A stretch of 64,000 bases of DNA, taken from Zoroaster sp. YZ-2022. Taxonomy: Eukaryota > Echinodermata > Asteroidea > Forcipulatida > Zoroasteridae. The notes under the pieces were generated by a model that was not told the DNA's origin, searched no databases, and saw only the letters and a program-made list of their open reading frames with translations. Below, piece by piece: positions 34,035 to 46,322 of this stretch. The translations under genes and the position numbers were made by a program. Within the stretch, counting starts at the first letter, position 1. Each line of letters opens with the position of its first letter. The DNA is taken from NCBI GenBank assembly GCA_029582265.1, contig CM055823.1:20022827-20086826 (forward strand), given 5' to 3'.

Positions 34035-34898
34035 CTAATAATCGACGGATTCAAAACGTGAGTTTCTTATAACGAGTTGCGCGTCCATAATAATAAAAGT
34101 ATACATGTTTAGTTCACCCGCACCTTCCGCTTCTTTCTCAATTTGAATGGTAATTCCTTCGCTCATGTTTTGTACTCGTCTTCCGCTTCCGTGCATTTTA
34201 TTGTCGGTACTCGTTCTCATATCTAAAAATAAACCGTATCGAGTTAGTAAATAATCGGCTTGTTTGACGTTTGATAAATTTAACGCTTTAACGACTTGAA
34301 TAGCGTGTTGTTTGCTAGAATCTCCGAAATATTTTGAAATCTCTTCCCAATGTTGATACATTTGCATTCCGTGCGCGTAGAGTTGATTAGGAACGCCTTC
34401 GATCGTAATACTAACTTTGTCGATTTTTGGATTATAAAACTTGTTGCTTTCTTGCGCATTAGGCTCTTTGAATAAAAACAATATTCCTTTCATACTTTTT
34501 GCTGGAGTATTTAAATTTATATTCCACGTTGCATCGCGTTTGTTGAGCGGGGTTACGCTTTGTCTTAGTACGCGATCAAACAATATACTCAACCGGTTGC
34601 TATATTGATTTTTAATCGTTCGCGCGAGTTCCGGCATATGAACGACCTCAAATTCTAAAGAAATCCCGCTTATAATATATCTCGCATTATCGTCGGTGCT
34701 TTTAATCACGTTACTGAATTTATTAAACACGAGTTCGTAAGTTAATCGATCTCCTATCCCCGACTGGTAGTAGGGTTGATGATCGGTCAACAATTCAAAA
34801 TCGAGCGGAATGTAATATCTATTTTTCAAAGTATCCGCGATGGCTTTATCTTTTCCTCCGTTGCCCGCGGGAACCTTGTCACTAGCGTTTATTCTTAA
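34035..34898 (-). pseudogene. Polinton major capsid protein, C-terminal part only
   Basis: The open frame runs from just after a TAA (34899-34901) to a TAA at 34035, about 287 codons with no ATG at its head. It begins in mid-protein (INASDKVPAGNGG, then YYIPLDFELLTDHQPYY). It carries features of the second jelly roll of double-jelly-roll capsid proteins: LEFEVVHMPELA, RDATWNINLNTPAKSMKGIL and a C-terminus NMYTFIIMDAQLVIRNSRF. Family members are roughly twice as long or longer, so the N-terminal jelly roll is missing. The break lies 20-30 bases before a TTA microsatellite, probably the truncation point. No minor capsid (penton) or maturation protease gene is visible in the window. Confidence 0.85.
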
Positions 34899-34923
34899 TT
34901 ATACGTGCGCCATATAAGTCCAC

Positions 34924-34952
34924 ATTATTATTATTATTATTATTATTACTAT
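34924..34952. repeat. (TTA)n microsatellite at the Polinton edge
   Basis: A run of TTA units marks the switch from AT-rich coding sequence to unrelated sequence. Confidence 0.85.
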
Positions 34953-35426
34953 TCAAAAGAGAATTTCTACATGGTGTCACCATAAACAGTCATGATCAAT
35001 GCATGCTCAACTGCATTCATATACATCCATCATGGGAACAATTCCTGGTAAAAAAAAACAGGTGTTGCAAAACTTAATTTCATAATTTTGTTTCCCGCCT
35101 CCCCATGCCCGATCCTCTTCTATACTGCACAGTCAAGGTAGATTTTGCAGAAAACCTAGCTTATACTTGGTTCTAAATACCGGTAGGGGCCTACTAGTAA
35201 TAGCAGTTGCACAGAGTGATCAAAGCATTTATGCTCAGTGTAACGTTAATCTTAAAATTATTCAGTACTCACAAATGAATGGTTCACACAAGTCTGTATT
35301 CCAGATCCAAACTAAACTATGAATCTTGATCATGTTGACGTTTGTTTACCGGTGGTATACACATGAAGCGCCCTCTTTTGTCAGCTTAGGACTGCATGCA
35401 ATGTATCCACGCAGTACATAACTTAA

Positions 35427-37460
35427 AGGGACAGTATCGTCACGATCAACAGGGCATGGAATCAGAGTACTTGTTTTAGATTAACTTAGTGACTGAAAAT
35501 AATACCCGAAATAATATGGTCATGACCGTTGCTGCTGAATAAATGAGCCAGTAATGTTCTAGCCTTGATCAAGGCGCGTCAGAACGGTTTGGTCTCATAG
35601 TATTATTTTGCCCCGCAATTTAGCTATCCAAACTCCAGCGCGCATAATTCACACAATACATGCACATGGATCCATGCATACCGTATACAAGTCATGTGTA
35701 ACGATTCGGGGTAGCTATGAGATGAATAAACTAAAACCCTTGTCGTCATCCAGGAAATCTCAGGGGAAGGTGTTTAATAATTGGTTTCTATAGACAGACA
35801 AGCAGACATGATAAAACGGACACTTTCAGTCGAAGGGTCAGACTTTAACCGTTAAGGAAATTCACGAACTGTGTAGTTTATTTACCAATCTCAATAATCA
35901 CAAAATATACATAGCGCCCACTCTTGATTAGACAATTAATTATGTATAACCTCCAATCATCTTACTGCACGCACGCACTGCTCTGCTGTACTACTACTAG
36001 CGGTTGGTAGCCGTGGTCGCTATAATTCTAAGCGCAGTGTGCGTTTAATAAAGTGTAAGAAACGCTGTAGAATGCATTATTTGTGTGTCTGTGTGTTTCT
36101 TTATCTCTCTGCTGCGCTGAGAATCTTGGAATAAAGTATTTCGTGTAGTCATCGGTGACAGGCTCTGTTGGAAAACAAAGCCAGCATCTTGGAGTCTTTA
36201 AATCTTTAGGTCTTTCGGTCTTTAGGTCTTGAAACGGCGAGCTCCGTTGGGAAAAACCGAGCCCAGAACTCACTCTTCAACGCTTACTCTGGTTGCGTAT
36301 GTGCTGCACGCAGATTACCTAAAACAGCAAGCTGATTGGTTCTACATTAAAACAATAAACCAATAAGCGTTAACTTCTACGGTAGCTTGCGCGTTTTACC
36401 AATGTGCGCGTACGCGCACGCTAATCCACTGTTACATTGCATGCAGAATCGGAATAAACTTTATACATGTACATACATCGCTGTTTATTAAAATAGAGGC
36501 AAAGTGAACGATTTTATGATTGGCGGCTGTAACAAAAATAAGTAATCATTGTGAATCAACAGTACAATTATAATTTGGAGACGGAAACTGCCTAAGAAAA
36601 ATTGCCACAGGTTTTAAGCAGAAAGGCAGTTTTCGTCACACTATTGTACACTGTATATTACTATACGAGTGACCATTCGTCGTGTCGCGCCTTGATGTTT
36701 CTACACGTCACATGCCAACATTTAAGGCGGAGCTCACTAATGCTAATAGCTAATATTAGTTCAAAAACTAAAGACGTATTCTCATTGGTTACTGGTTGGC
36801 CCAGCAACTGTTGCCATGCTTGCTGTTCGCGATACATGATTGTAATGTACATGTACAATTAGCCAGTGTACATCCGCCTAGTGCACATTGTATAATAGCC
36901 CTCTAGCAGTGTTTTGATGATAGCCACTTTTGCGTCGTGTGAGCGTTGTGCGCACATTATGGTACGAAGCGCGCGTGTACTTTCTATCAGCCAATGATCG
37001 CAGGTGATATTCCGCGCGTACGCACATCAACTGCAAAATACGCCAAACGCGACGCACTATCGCTGCCCTTTCGCCAACAGTGGTCTAACAACATGTGCCC
37101 TCAACAGCTCATGCACGGTGCGAATACTAGAGACGGAGTCCATTGGGCTACGTGTGTTTGCGCAGTGCATTGTATTGTGCTGTGTGTGTTGTGGGGTCAA
37201 ATGGGGTCAAAGTTAGGGAAATGAACCGCCCACACCTTGCATAAGTTGTACAGTGTACGTGTCTGGGGACGGGGGACAGCGCACCATGTTGGGCTAGCAA
37301 TAGGTATGGGCCGGGATGTGAATACCGTGGTGGTAAGTGCGCACTACGACAACAACCTTGATCAAGGCTAGTAATGTTCAGTCACTGTGTTCATCTTAAA
37401 CTAGGACACCGATTCCATGCACTGTTGAAAGTCTGCTCTGATGGTGACGATATTGTCCCT
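35427..37460. mobile_element. 2.0-kb DNA element with TTAA duplication and long TIRs
   Basis: TTAA is at 35423-35426 and 37461-37464. Inside, the ends read AGGGACAGTATCGTCACGAT and the complement of AGGGACAATATCGTCACCAT. The inverted similarity continues for about 150 bp with small gaps (GCATGGAATC, TAGTGACTGAA, CTAGCCTTGATCAAGG). A TTAA target with AGGG termini fits piggyBac- or Kolobok-type elements; the choice is inference. The open frames inside are under 95 codons and show no transposase, so it is nonautonomous. Confidence 0.75.
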
Positions 37461-37464
37461 TTAA

Positions 37465-38428
37465 CATGCATGTTTGATGGGCCCGACACACAGTGGGCCA
37501 GGGTGAAACCAATGTGCGACAAAAGGGGTCATTTGTGTATGTGCCAGATTGTCATTATTTTACATTTTTTTAAGGTTGCTAAGACCCTTACGACTATTTT
37601 ATAAACAAATTAAACTCCAATTAATATTTAATAACTGTAGAAGCGCCTTACAATCTCAAAAAGAAAATAAAAAATACTTTTCAAATTGCCATTGTGGGCT
37701 TTTTACAGAAGCTATCTTCGTGTCACTTGAAGTAACCTCAGTGTATGGTCTATATTTTATCACAATTATTGTATAAAAAGATACTTGCACTAAGAAGTCA
37801 AGCACCCCATCAGGTCATGATATTGGGCCATTTTATATACTCCTTCAAATGTATATACTTATATGGACCTCAAGTCTTACTTTTCCAGAAAAAATTAGGG
37901 CATGCAAAATAAGCATAATGACATCGGCATGCCGAAGTCATTTGCCGGCAAATGAATTTGGTCACTATATTATTTTATGAATGGGGTGCACCCATAATAT
38001 ATACCAGGCAAGTGTAATATAAATTATACCAACGCTTCAGTTGACTGAACCTCGCCACATTTACGTAATTAACCTTCTGTATTATTTGTATTCTACATCT
38101 ACAGTTTTAACACATAGTTATAGTATTAAATTTAATATACCTTTATCGTTATTTACGTCATGTGTCAATACGGTAATTTTATTTTATTTTATTTTATTTT
38201 ATTTTTGGGGGGGGCCTATTTACCCATGAAACAAAACATTAATGAACCGACAAAATTTGTGCAGTCATTAAAAGGCAATTATATGCATAGCATACACAAA
38301 TGAAATGAGAGTGGGTCTAAAATCTCTCACTTATAATACCCAAAGTTGAACACCTCAGTCCACAACATTCAACGAGGGGAGGGGTGAGTGGGAGAAATGT
38401 TGAGGGGATGGGGTTGGCCTGAGAAATT
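37465..38428. other. Non-coding, no recognisable feature
   Basis: AT-rich, with a short TTTTA repeat at 38177-38203. No exon or repeat assigned. Confidence 0.4.
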
Positions 38429-38600
38429 AAGTTTGTTACGAATTTCTTGTACTTATTTTGTTGGCATTGTTTGGTTTGATCAGGAAGTTCTTATACATTA
38501 TTTGTTTTTGTGTTTGATGGATTGTATGATGCCATTCGTCATCCATAATTTTAATCTTCTATTAAGACTGATATTTTAATCTGGGAAATCATAAAGGTGA
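38429..38600 (-). pseudogene. LINE ORF2 fragment (endonuclease-RT linker)
   Basis: Read on the minus strand this is a diverged copy of the LINE piece at about 44232-44410, containing YKNFLIKP. A one-base deletion then breaks the frame where the other copy reads NKMKYKKF. It is an isolated scrap with no adjoining LINE sequence recognised. Confidence 0.6.
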
Positions 38601-39435
38601 TTTCAAAATTCACCCACAGTAAAACAAAAATCACACGTCCAAAAGTTCCGTACGCCCTCTGTCGCTGTAGCGATCCAAAAACTTGGCCACAGGACAGAAT
38701 ACTTATGCCAACGTGGGTGAAACCATCTATAGAATACAGGAAAGATTTATCCAAAAACAAATAATACGATCTAGTCTAAAATAGTCATTGCTTAATTAAA
38801 GTGATTTCAGCATATTTTGTGAAGTGTTTGAAGTCCATCTCTTTTAAAATACAAAATTACTGAGACTTCAAATCAGTCTGTTTCTTTAGGTCTATACAAA
38901 AATAATAATGTCATGGTTCAGACTTTCAAATAAAGTTCAATTTACCCGGGGTTATTCATACGCGGCGATTTCTATTAAATTTACTAAGGTTGCAAATTGA
39001 TTTCAAAGTTTCAAGTACAACAAATTACAGAATTAAAAGTTTCGGTTTTCGAATAGGCTATATCTCTTGTCCTGGTTGCAGCTCTCATATAAGTCGCCGC
39101 TTTTTTCCAACCAATTTGCTGTTTGGGGAAACATATGGCCTAAAAAGGCCTAATGAGCTGCAGGCGGAAAGATTTGTCACAGTTTTTGACCAATCACTAA
39201 TATTTCACCAAACAGTGCTTCCAGAAAAATCTAAGAACATTGAAATAAATAACCATATTAGTTGGCTTTAATGATTTTTGTTTTAACTCTATACTTTGTT
39301 TTCCCATCTTAGATATCTTCTGGTCTATAGGATCTGGTCTATAGGATCTGGCCTTGAGCGACGTTTGAGATCAGATCCAGTACTTAGTTGTACATTACCA
39401 CAGCCAGCAGCTGTCATGTCCCCATGTGTTAAATA
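38601..39435. other. Repeat-like intronic sequence of the LRR region
   Basis: About 39120-39310 (CCTAATGAGCTGCAGGCGG, then a TTTTGTTTTAACTCTATACTT-type stretch and TTTTCCCATCTTAG) resembles sequence at about 41385-41480 and just upstream of the LRR exon at 43090-43130. It probably derives from duplicated exon-plus-intron units whose exon here has decayed. Confidence 0.45.
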
Positions 39436-39439
39436 AATT

Positions 39440-39565
39440 GTTATTGCGTCACCATTTAAAGTTTAAAATAGTAGCTCTACTGAGTTTCGATCCAGGGTTA
39501 TGTGCACTGAAACTATCGACTTAACTACTAAACTATTCGACTACGCTATCAAACCGTGTTGGTAT
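39440..39565 (-). repeat. Single tRNA-like module
   Basis: It resembles the units at 21585-22450. On the minus strand it has a B-box-like TGGATCGAAACTC and the same linker words (GTGTTGGTATTTGGAGTTGAA on the plus strand). Confidence 0.5.
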
Positions 39566-40159
39566 TTGGAGTTGAATTTTAAACTACTTAAATTATTGCG
39601 CTTGCCGAATCATATCCCGTTTCAATGTGCCTGTAACGAAACCAGACGCTCATATACATTTCGCTATAGGCTCCGGTCATGGCCTAAAGAGGGCGCTACT
39701 AATGTAACGGTAATACCACTTAACAGTGGCGTAGCCAGAATTTTTGGATTTGGGGGAAAACATGTGGAAGACAGCCCTGGGTCAGCATAAGACATGACAG
39801 TCATTGAGTTATAGCATTCTTTGGCAAGATTTGTTTTCAGTATTTTACCCATATTCTTTTTAATAAAATATTTTCTGAAAAATAAGTGAAAGGACTATTT
39901 CACTATTTGCACTATTTCTTCTCTTGAACAAGTATTATGCATTTGAATATTTTTTTTATTTTTAGGCCATGCACATTTTAAAAAACAGCAAGGGGTATCC
40001 CTTGTCTCACGCAGTGTTTGGGGGTACCCCCTCGTTGAGCGACGTTTCAGATCCAGTACATTATGCAAACAAAATGTCAATATTACCCCAAACTTTTCAT
40101 CACCGATTTAATGATTTGTGTTCTTAATTTTGATGCACTCAGGTGTTGTGCATTGAAAT

Positions 40160-41100
40160 TCATTTCTCACTTTCATTTCTCTGAGTATAATTAACGTCTG
40201 ACGACAAAACAAAATTAGTACGTAGGAGTATACGTAGATCCTGTTTGCCGATCGAAACATGCACTTGCATGTTCACCTTGGACATTATTGCGCTACATAT
40301 TTTTAACAAATCAATTGTTTTATGTATAACTGAATATATTGAATGGCTGTTCAACAACAATATCGGTTCATTGATCAAGGAACATATGATGGTCTAGAAA
40401 AGCTCACTTTGTGTTAGTTTCCATGCCATGAATTGCAATCACGTAGCATCAGGAAAACAATTCCCTTCAAATGAAATTACGATTGACGACAAAATAAATT
40501 TGAAAAAGTGTGATGTTCATATTTGCCGATCGAAAAATACGTATATGTATGCATTTTCACTATTGTCTCGGTGCGACACAACATTATCAGCAACAAATTG
40601 TTGTATTTAATGAAAACATTTGGATAATTTGCTTTAAAATGTGGTCAATAGAGGGTAGTATGTCACTACAGCTTTTTATGTCGATGCACTTAAATAATTT
40701 GTGTTGATATTCAGTGAACCTCGGGCAGGATCATTTATCAGATTGTTTGATACCATGGCATCTATATGCTTTCTTTCTACAGTGATATACACACGTCGTT
40801 GTAGGGCAAAATTAAATCAATTAAATCAATTATATGCTTTCTTGAAAATCTGAGAAAATTGATACTTATTACCAATGTATTTTTGTTTAAATATTATTTT
40901 TTTATAAACCATACTTCATTTTTAATTCCGTCTTCCATATATGAAAAATAACAACAACTTTCACCCAGAGGCCAGAGCATAGAATTAATTTTAACTGAAG
41001 TTAGACAAAGTTTGTGTTTCCTGCCGATCGAAGACATTAATGAGCTACATTTTACACGGATCAGTTGTTACATGTATATCATGAATCGTTAAACATACTC
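40160..41100 (+). repeat. Duplicated LRR exon/intron modules, decayed
   Basis: The intron-type phrase TTGCCGATCGAAA with shared flanks recurs at about 40238, 40528, 41023 and, beside the good exon, 43312. At about 40345-40412 there is a broken LRR exon: LFNNNIG, then one base out of phase DQGTYDGLEKLTL, the same pattern as the exon at 43131. These appear to be tandem duplicates of a one-repeat exon that have lost coding capacity. Confidence 0.5.
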
Positions 41101-42149
41101 ATATAATACATTTTCTTTATGAGGAAGATTGCATTGTTCGTTTCAAACTAATTCACAAATCGTCACAGCATATCACACTTAATAATTAGAGCTAAATAAA
41201 GAACAATGAACTTATATTTTTGTTTTATATTTCGATTCACTCAAATGTTGTCTATCGAGATTCGTAAATTTAGTTTTCTAATGAGTGAACCTCGGGCAAG
41301 GCAATTGTTCAACTTGTTTGATACCATGACAACGTTTCACAAAGTATGATTTCAGGAAAATCTGAGAACACTGATGAATATATACCGATGTAGGCTATCT
41401 ACTTTAACAAGTTGTTTTTAACCCTACTTTTTAATGACTTTATTTTCTATATTGGCCTAATGAGCTGCACGCGGAAATAAATTTCATATTTTTTTACTGA
41501 TCACTAGTAGGCCTACTGTCAGGGTCAAGATCAGAATTACCCGCATACTTTTCATTTTGAAGCTGTGGGAGGAGTATTGTTCAAGATTCAGAGCAGCTTC
41601 TTCAAGATGGTCCACTTTGGCGGGAGAGCTGTTGATACAACGGGATCCGAGTTATTTTTCTCTTTTCTTGCGGCATTGCAAAGGGCAATAAATCTGAGAT
41701 CAGCAGATTTGAAGTTGTATTGTAGATTCTCCAGTGTTTTAAATTTTTTCTTTATTTTAATTTATTGATTTTTTTATTCTAAAACACCGATCTGCCGTAC
41801 GCGATGACACACTTTTAAATGGAAGGCTGTACTTCAAGGATGTTGGTTCTTAATTTTGATGCACTCAAGTGTTGTGTATTGAAAATCATTTCTTACTTTC
41901 ATTTCTCTGATTATATTAACGGCAAAACAACATAGTTCTTTAACGACACAACGTAACTATCACAACTAATCAATTGTGATTAATTCTCACGGAAAGACTT
42001 ATGCAACATTCTTATGAATAACCACAGTGAAATCAGAAGTAATATTGACAATAATTACAAAGAAATTGATTGTGTCACTGTTTGTGTCACAAATGGTGCT
42101 TCTTTGCGGAAGCAATTTTTTGTGGAATTTGGGAACTCCCTTTTGGATA

Positions 42150-42660
42150 ACATATCCTAAATATAATTACATTATTGGAGGTAATCTTAACTGTCGGTTA
42201 GATTCAAGAAATATTTACGATTAAAACAAAACTTCTCTTTGTAAAATTATTCAGGAAAACGAACTCATTGATATTTGGCGATATATAGAGAATAAACCAG
42301 GATAAACATTTTACCCTAAATTAATTAAAAGACCGAGTTAAATTGATTATGTTCTAATTTCAGAAACACTCGGATAACAACTAAAAGAAATTTCGGTCTG
42401 TCAGATCACAGTACAGTAATTGTCCGTTTTGATTATCAACCATTCCCACAGGAAAGGGAAGATGGATTTGTAATAATGAACTTCATAAAGACTACAAATG
42501 TAAAACTCGTGTTGAATGGATTTGGAAATTTTGGATAACCCAAAAAGACCGTTATGATTGTTTATTTGTTTGGTGGGATATTGGAAAAAATAGGCTACAA
42601 AATTATTAAATATTATGAAGTCGAGAAATCATACAAAGAAAAACGGGAAGATGTTTAAAA
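42150..42660 (+). pseudogene. LINE fragment, L1/Tx1-like endonuclease to pre-RT region
   Basis: Frame pieces read IIGGNLNCRLD, ENELIDIWRY, IDYVLISETLG and, in another frame, CQIT followed by sequence matching an SDH endonuclease motif. FWITQKDRY and VWWDIGKNRLQNY follow. The GG.xNC, ENxLxDxWR, IDYxLxS and WWxxGK words in this order are typical of the apurinic-like endonuclease and linker of L1/Tx1-type LINEs. Several stops and shifts break it. The reverse transcriptase is not recognised downstream. Confidence 0.6.
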
Positions 42661-43130
42661 AACGGTACAATTGTTTTGTTAGCAATCCTTCTAACAATAC
42701 CATGACAGCTAGAAGTAAAGGGGAAAATATTAAACATTACTAATCTCACAAATGGGATACAGCTACTCAGATTGCATACATAATGTGGGCAGAGAAAAAC
42801 TGAGTAAATATACGTTTTTCTGCCAAAAAGCATCAACGGAAAAACAATCTTGAATAAATGTGGGTACAAGGAGAGCAGGAGTTTATGACTGAAAGAAGAA
42901 AATAAGGATGAGTGAAAATGAAAAAAAAAAGTCAGACAGGGAGACAAATGAATTAACAAGCAACACATACATAAAACAAATTAATGTTAAATGGCGGTGG
43001 GAAAAAAAGTAAAATTAGTCATTCTCTTCCTGTAAGTTGAAACCATGGGGGTGAATGGTGTGGATACGCCAGATGCACATCTTTTCTCTGCTGAGATGGA
43101 TTTTTAACCCTTCTTTGTTTTCCATCTTAG

Positions 43131-43202
43131 GTCTCTCCAAAACAACAAAATCAGTGAAATTGAACCCGGAACATTTGATGGTCTACAGAATCTGCGACAA
43201 TT
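43131..43202 (+). CDS. Single leucine-rich-repeat exon (host gene)
   Basis: A 72-nt segment lies between a good acceptor (TTGTTTTCCATCTTAG) and a good donor (GTAAGTAT). It is open in the frame SLQNNKISEIEPGTFDGLQN followed by LRQL, a textbook extracellular-type leucine-rich repeat (LxxNxIxxIxxGxFxxLxxL). At 72 nt it encodes exactly 24 residues and is phase-symmetric (one base completes a codon on entry, two are left on exit). Exons of this size and phase are known in extracellular LRR genes such as Slit-, LGR- and Toll-related families. Only this exon is clear, so the gene cannot be named. It could be a live exon of a gene with long introns or an orphan. Confidence 0.65.
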
Positions 43203-43899
43203 GTAAGTATTTATGTAATTAATTTCAATCACGCAGCATTGTGCCACCGATTTCTGTTGACTGAAGTTACGTCTCACTGTAAGCAAATTAGTTGAAGTGC
43301 GTAGTTCATGTTTGCCGATCGAAATATATGTATGCTGTTTCAATTGAATATCGAAATGCAATTTCAACAATATTATTAATTTATTGTTATTAAAAAAATA
43401 CTTTGAAATTGAAAAAAGAAGAAAAAAAAAACTGAGGCGAAAGAGGTGACTTAAAAAAATGGAGACCTATCAGTCTTCTCAATGTTGAAGGATCCGGTTC
43501 AAAAATCAACAATCAGAAAACCCAAGGCTTATAGTTAAAAAATTAAAAAATTAAATTGGGCAGAAAGACAATTGGGCAGAGAGAATAAACATAGTGAAGA
43601 TTATTTTGAATAGAAATATTACTAAATGACTAAGAAATGGATAAAGTTATCATGCAATTTTATTGGTCATCGAAACCAGCCAAAATCAAAACAGACACTA
43701 TGAGGGGATCTCCAGAATTAGGTGCAACTGAATTAATCATCATCACATACAAAATAGATGCGTTAACATTAAACTGTCTGCAAAAATATACCAAAACTCA
43801 AGAAAAATTGAAATAATTATTTGATTTTTAGATCCAAATGATCAAAATCTTGGTTGTTTTGTCTTTAACAATCCTAAACTGATGGAAGCAAAAATACCC

Positions 43900-44730
43900 A
43901 GTTTTTATTAAGATTGAATTCAAGCTGGGTGGCTAAAAAATAATCTCCAGAATTTTTCATGTGTTAAAATATTAATAAGCGAATAATTCGTGCAAAAAAG
44001 GGCGAATTTAGTTTGTTTAAATATTGATTGTCTATTCGTTTGGGGCTTGTTTTTAAAGCATTCGTCAGTTGGAGTTGAAATCACACTGAGTGTTGCGTGG
44101 GAGTTTTTCTTAAGAATATAATTTATAATGTTCCAGGTTTGTTTGATATTGGATTTAGCATCAGAAAACTTCTCTGCGTAAGGTACTATTACTAATAGTA
44201 CCTGACTTCGACAACTTTGATCAGACCATTAAGGTTGTTACAGAATTTCTTGTACTTCATTTTGTTGGTATTCTTTGGTTTGATCAGGAAGTTCTTATAC
44301 AATTTGTTTTTATGTTTGATAGATTGTATGATGCCATTGGTCATCTATGGTTTAAATTTTCTATTATGACTGATATTTTGAACTGGGAAATGAGAATCAT
44401 AAAGATGAGTAAACATAGTGATGAAGGTATTATAAGCAGTTATCACATGAGTACATTTCCCTCTAGTGACTGAGTGTTGTTGAAACTGAATGTTTTCTTG
44501 ATACAATCTGAAGGATTGAGTGAATTTCTCTTTATTGACATGTGAACCATTTAATTAAATCATGAGAAAAATGGGTAGTAGATGATCGGAAGCATCGCAA
44601 AACAAGATTCTAGATTTGGATGGTAAATCACAACTATTAGTAAGGATGTTATCTATTAACGTAGCTGTGTGGAGTCAATGATACGGGTAAGTTTGTGGAT
44701 AGATGGTGAGAATGAGTTACTGAAAAGACC
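43900..44730 (-). pseudogene. LINE fragment, CR1/L2/jockey-like, endonuclease end to RT start
   Basis: On the minus strand, from high to low coordinates: IYPQTYPYH, ATLIDNILTNS and CDASDHLLPIF, the closing part of an AP-like endonuclease with the DASDH motif. Then LYKNFLIKPKNTNKMKYKKF and CNNLNGLIKVVEVRYY, and EKFSDAKSNIKQTWNIINY with ILKKNSH. This is the linker just before the reverse transcriptase. Frames change between blocks and stops occur, so it is inactive. The segment at 38429-38600 is a related copy. Confidence 0.7.
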
Positions 44731-46190
44731 AAATCTACAAAATGGGAAGTCAGTAGTAGTCAATAATGAAGACTTTCAAACACATTGCGTACCTAAATCT
44801 TTTGAGCATACTTAATTATAAAAAAATTCCATATTTGTAATTTCAATAAATAAATTTAAAAAAATCAATACTTTGCAAGACAGGACTTTTGTCGGTAGGT
44901 TTAAAATTTTCAGGCTCTTGTTCAAGTACCCTCTTTATTGACTGTTAACCTGATCATCGTCAGCCACATACTGAGTACTGTTCTATACAACTTAGATAGA
45001 GTAGAACAAATTATATTGCCAATTTTGGCATTATCGAGCTGGGTCAATAAAGTGGTCATGATCCACACAAGTCAATTTACACATACTTTTAGGGAAGGAT
45101 TCATCTCAGTAAGTGTTTTGTCTTGATAATGTAGAGCCCCATCTAAAACAAATAATTCTACAAAATGAACCCTACCCTAACCCCAGGACCATTTAAGTAG
45201 GGGATTTTAAAGTGTGGACCACAAAAATAGAAGCCCCATCCTATTTTTCTCAATCAGGATGTCCCCAACAATTCTCTGTAACCTAAAGAACCTAATACAT
45301 TTTGACCATCTATCAGCTAAAACAGTAACTACAAAATAAACACAACATTAACAACATTCTTTTCTCAATGGCTTTGCAGTACATTTTATTGAATTTATCA
45401 ATTTCAAAATTTTAATATTGAAATGTTAATTCATAAAATTGATTAATTCATCACAAAAATTATTTATGTCCAAACAGTCAAGTTAATTATAACTTTATAA
45501 AATTGCACTTCCCTTCAAGGAAACAACACAAACATGACAAAACAGATAATAGGTCAAGCGCGTACAGGTAACTTTAATGATTCAATGGGTTAAAACAATA
45601 TTTATATCGACAATGTTTGAGTGCTTAATTATTTTAGAAAACCAAAAACACACAGAGGTCAGGGTGTTATTGGGGGCTTCACAAACCGTTTTGAAGAATA
45701 CCACCCCCCCCCCCACCACACACACGCACCTTTTCCTTAAGGAGAAATATAAATACAATGCACAATACATGGGACCTGAATGTATACGCGCAAACCTCAA
45801 GATCAAATACAAATTTTTAAGTAGGTTCATTTCAAAATTCAAGTCAGTTACTGATGATATGTGAAACATTTAAATTCAAGCCAAGAATTATCAATTTTAA
45901 AATGTCCAACATTAGAAGACAAATGTATAATGTTTAGTGTTTGTAAGTTCTCTGAATGGGTTCAACAATAATGTCACCACCGATCTCTGAATTTTATAAT
46001 TTCTTTTCTAATGGTGGTGAGCCCGGTCCAATAGAATTACTTACAAACGCAAACACAAATGAGGGAAAACATGGACACAATTCTTATGCTTTCATGAACA
46101 TTATATTATAATATTTACACTATTTACAATTTTGAATATGAAGGAAATAATTATTTAAACTACAAAATAGTCACTCTATTTGTCACATCC
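44731..46190. other. Non-coding, no recognisable feature
   Basis: AT-rich, with a C-run near 45704-45714. Short open frames at 45577-45869 overlap on both strands and show no domain. A weak inverted pair, GTTTGTAAGT...ACTTACAAAC, spans about 45943-46050. Confidence 0.4.
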
Positions 46191-46235
46191 GAAGGACGAA
46201 GCAATTATGGTTAAGTACCTTGCTCAAGAACACAA

Positions 46236-46322
46236 GTGTCACGACCGGGGCTCGAACTCACACCCTGCTGCTGGAAACACCAGAACTTGAGTTCGGTGCG
46301 CTAGACCGCTCGGCCACGACAC
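46236..46322 (-). repeat. tRNA-Leu-like SINE head
   Basis: The minus strand reads GTGTCGTGGCCGAGCGGTCT (A box TGGCCGAGCGG). It has a leucine-like anticodon loop region with ACTCAAGTT (CAA), a long variable arm and B box GAGTTCGAGCCCC. The ends pair (GTGTCGTG with CACGACAC-type sequence). It is close to a class II tRNA but has mismatches, and is followed on the same strand by CTTGTGTTCTTGAGCAAGGT, a typical SINE body phrase. A tRNA-derived SINE is therefore more likely than a true tRNA gene. Confidence 0.65.

Noticed and set aside
36602..37224. Frames of 70-92 codons inside the TTAA element
   Set aside because: They overlap on both strands, lack transposase motifs and have no consistent codon pattern.
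39724..39790. CAGTGGCGTAGCCAG at 39724 and a similar AGTAGCGTAGCCAGGATTTT at 7266, resembling a hAT end
   Set aside because: No matching inverted end or 8-bp duplication was found for either; recorded only as a possible transposon terminus.
46236..46322. Functional tRNA-Leu(CAA) gene
   Set aside because: Class II features are visible, but there are mismatches and a SINE-type downstream sequence. A covariance-model score would settle it.
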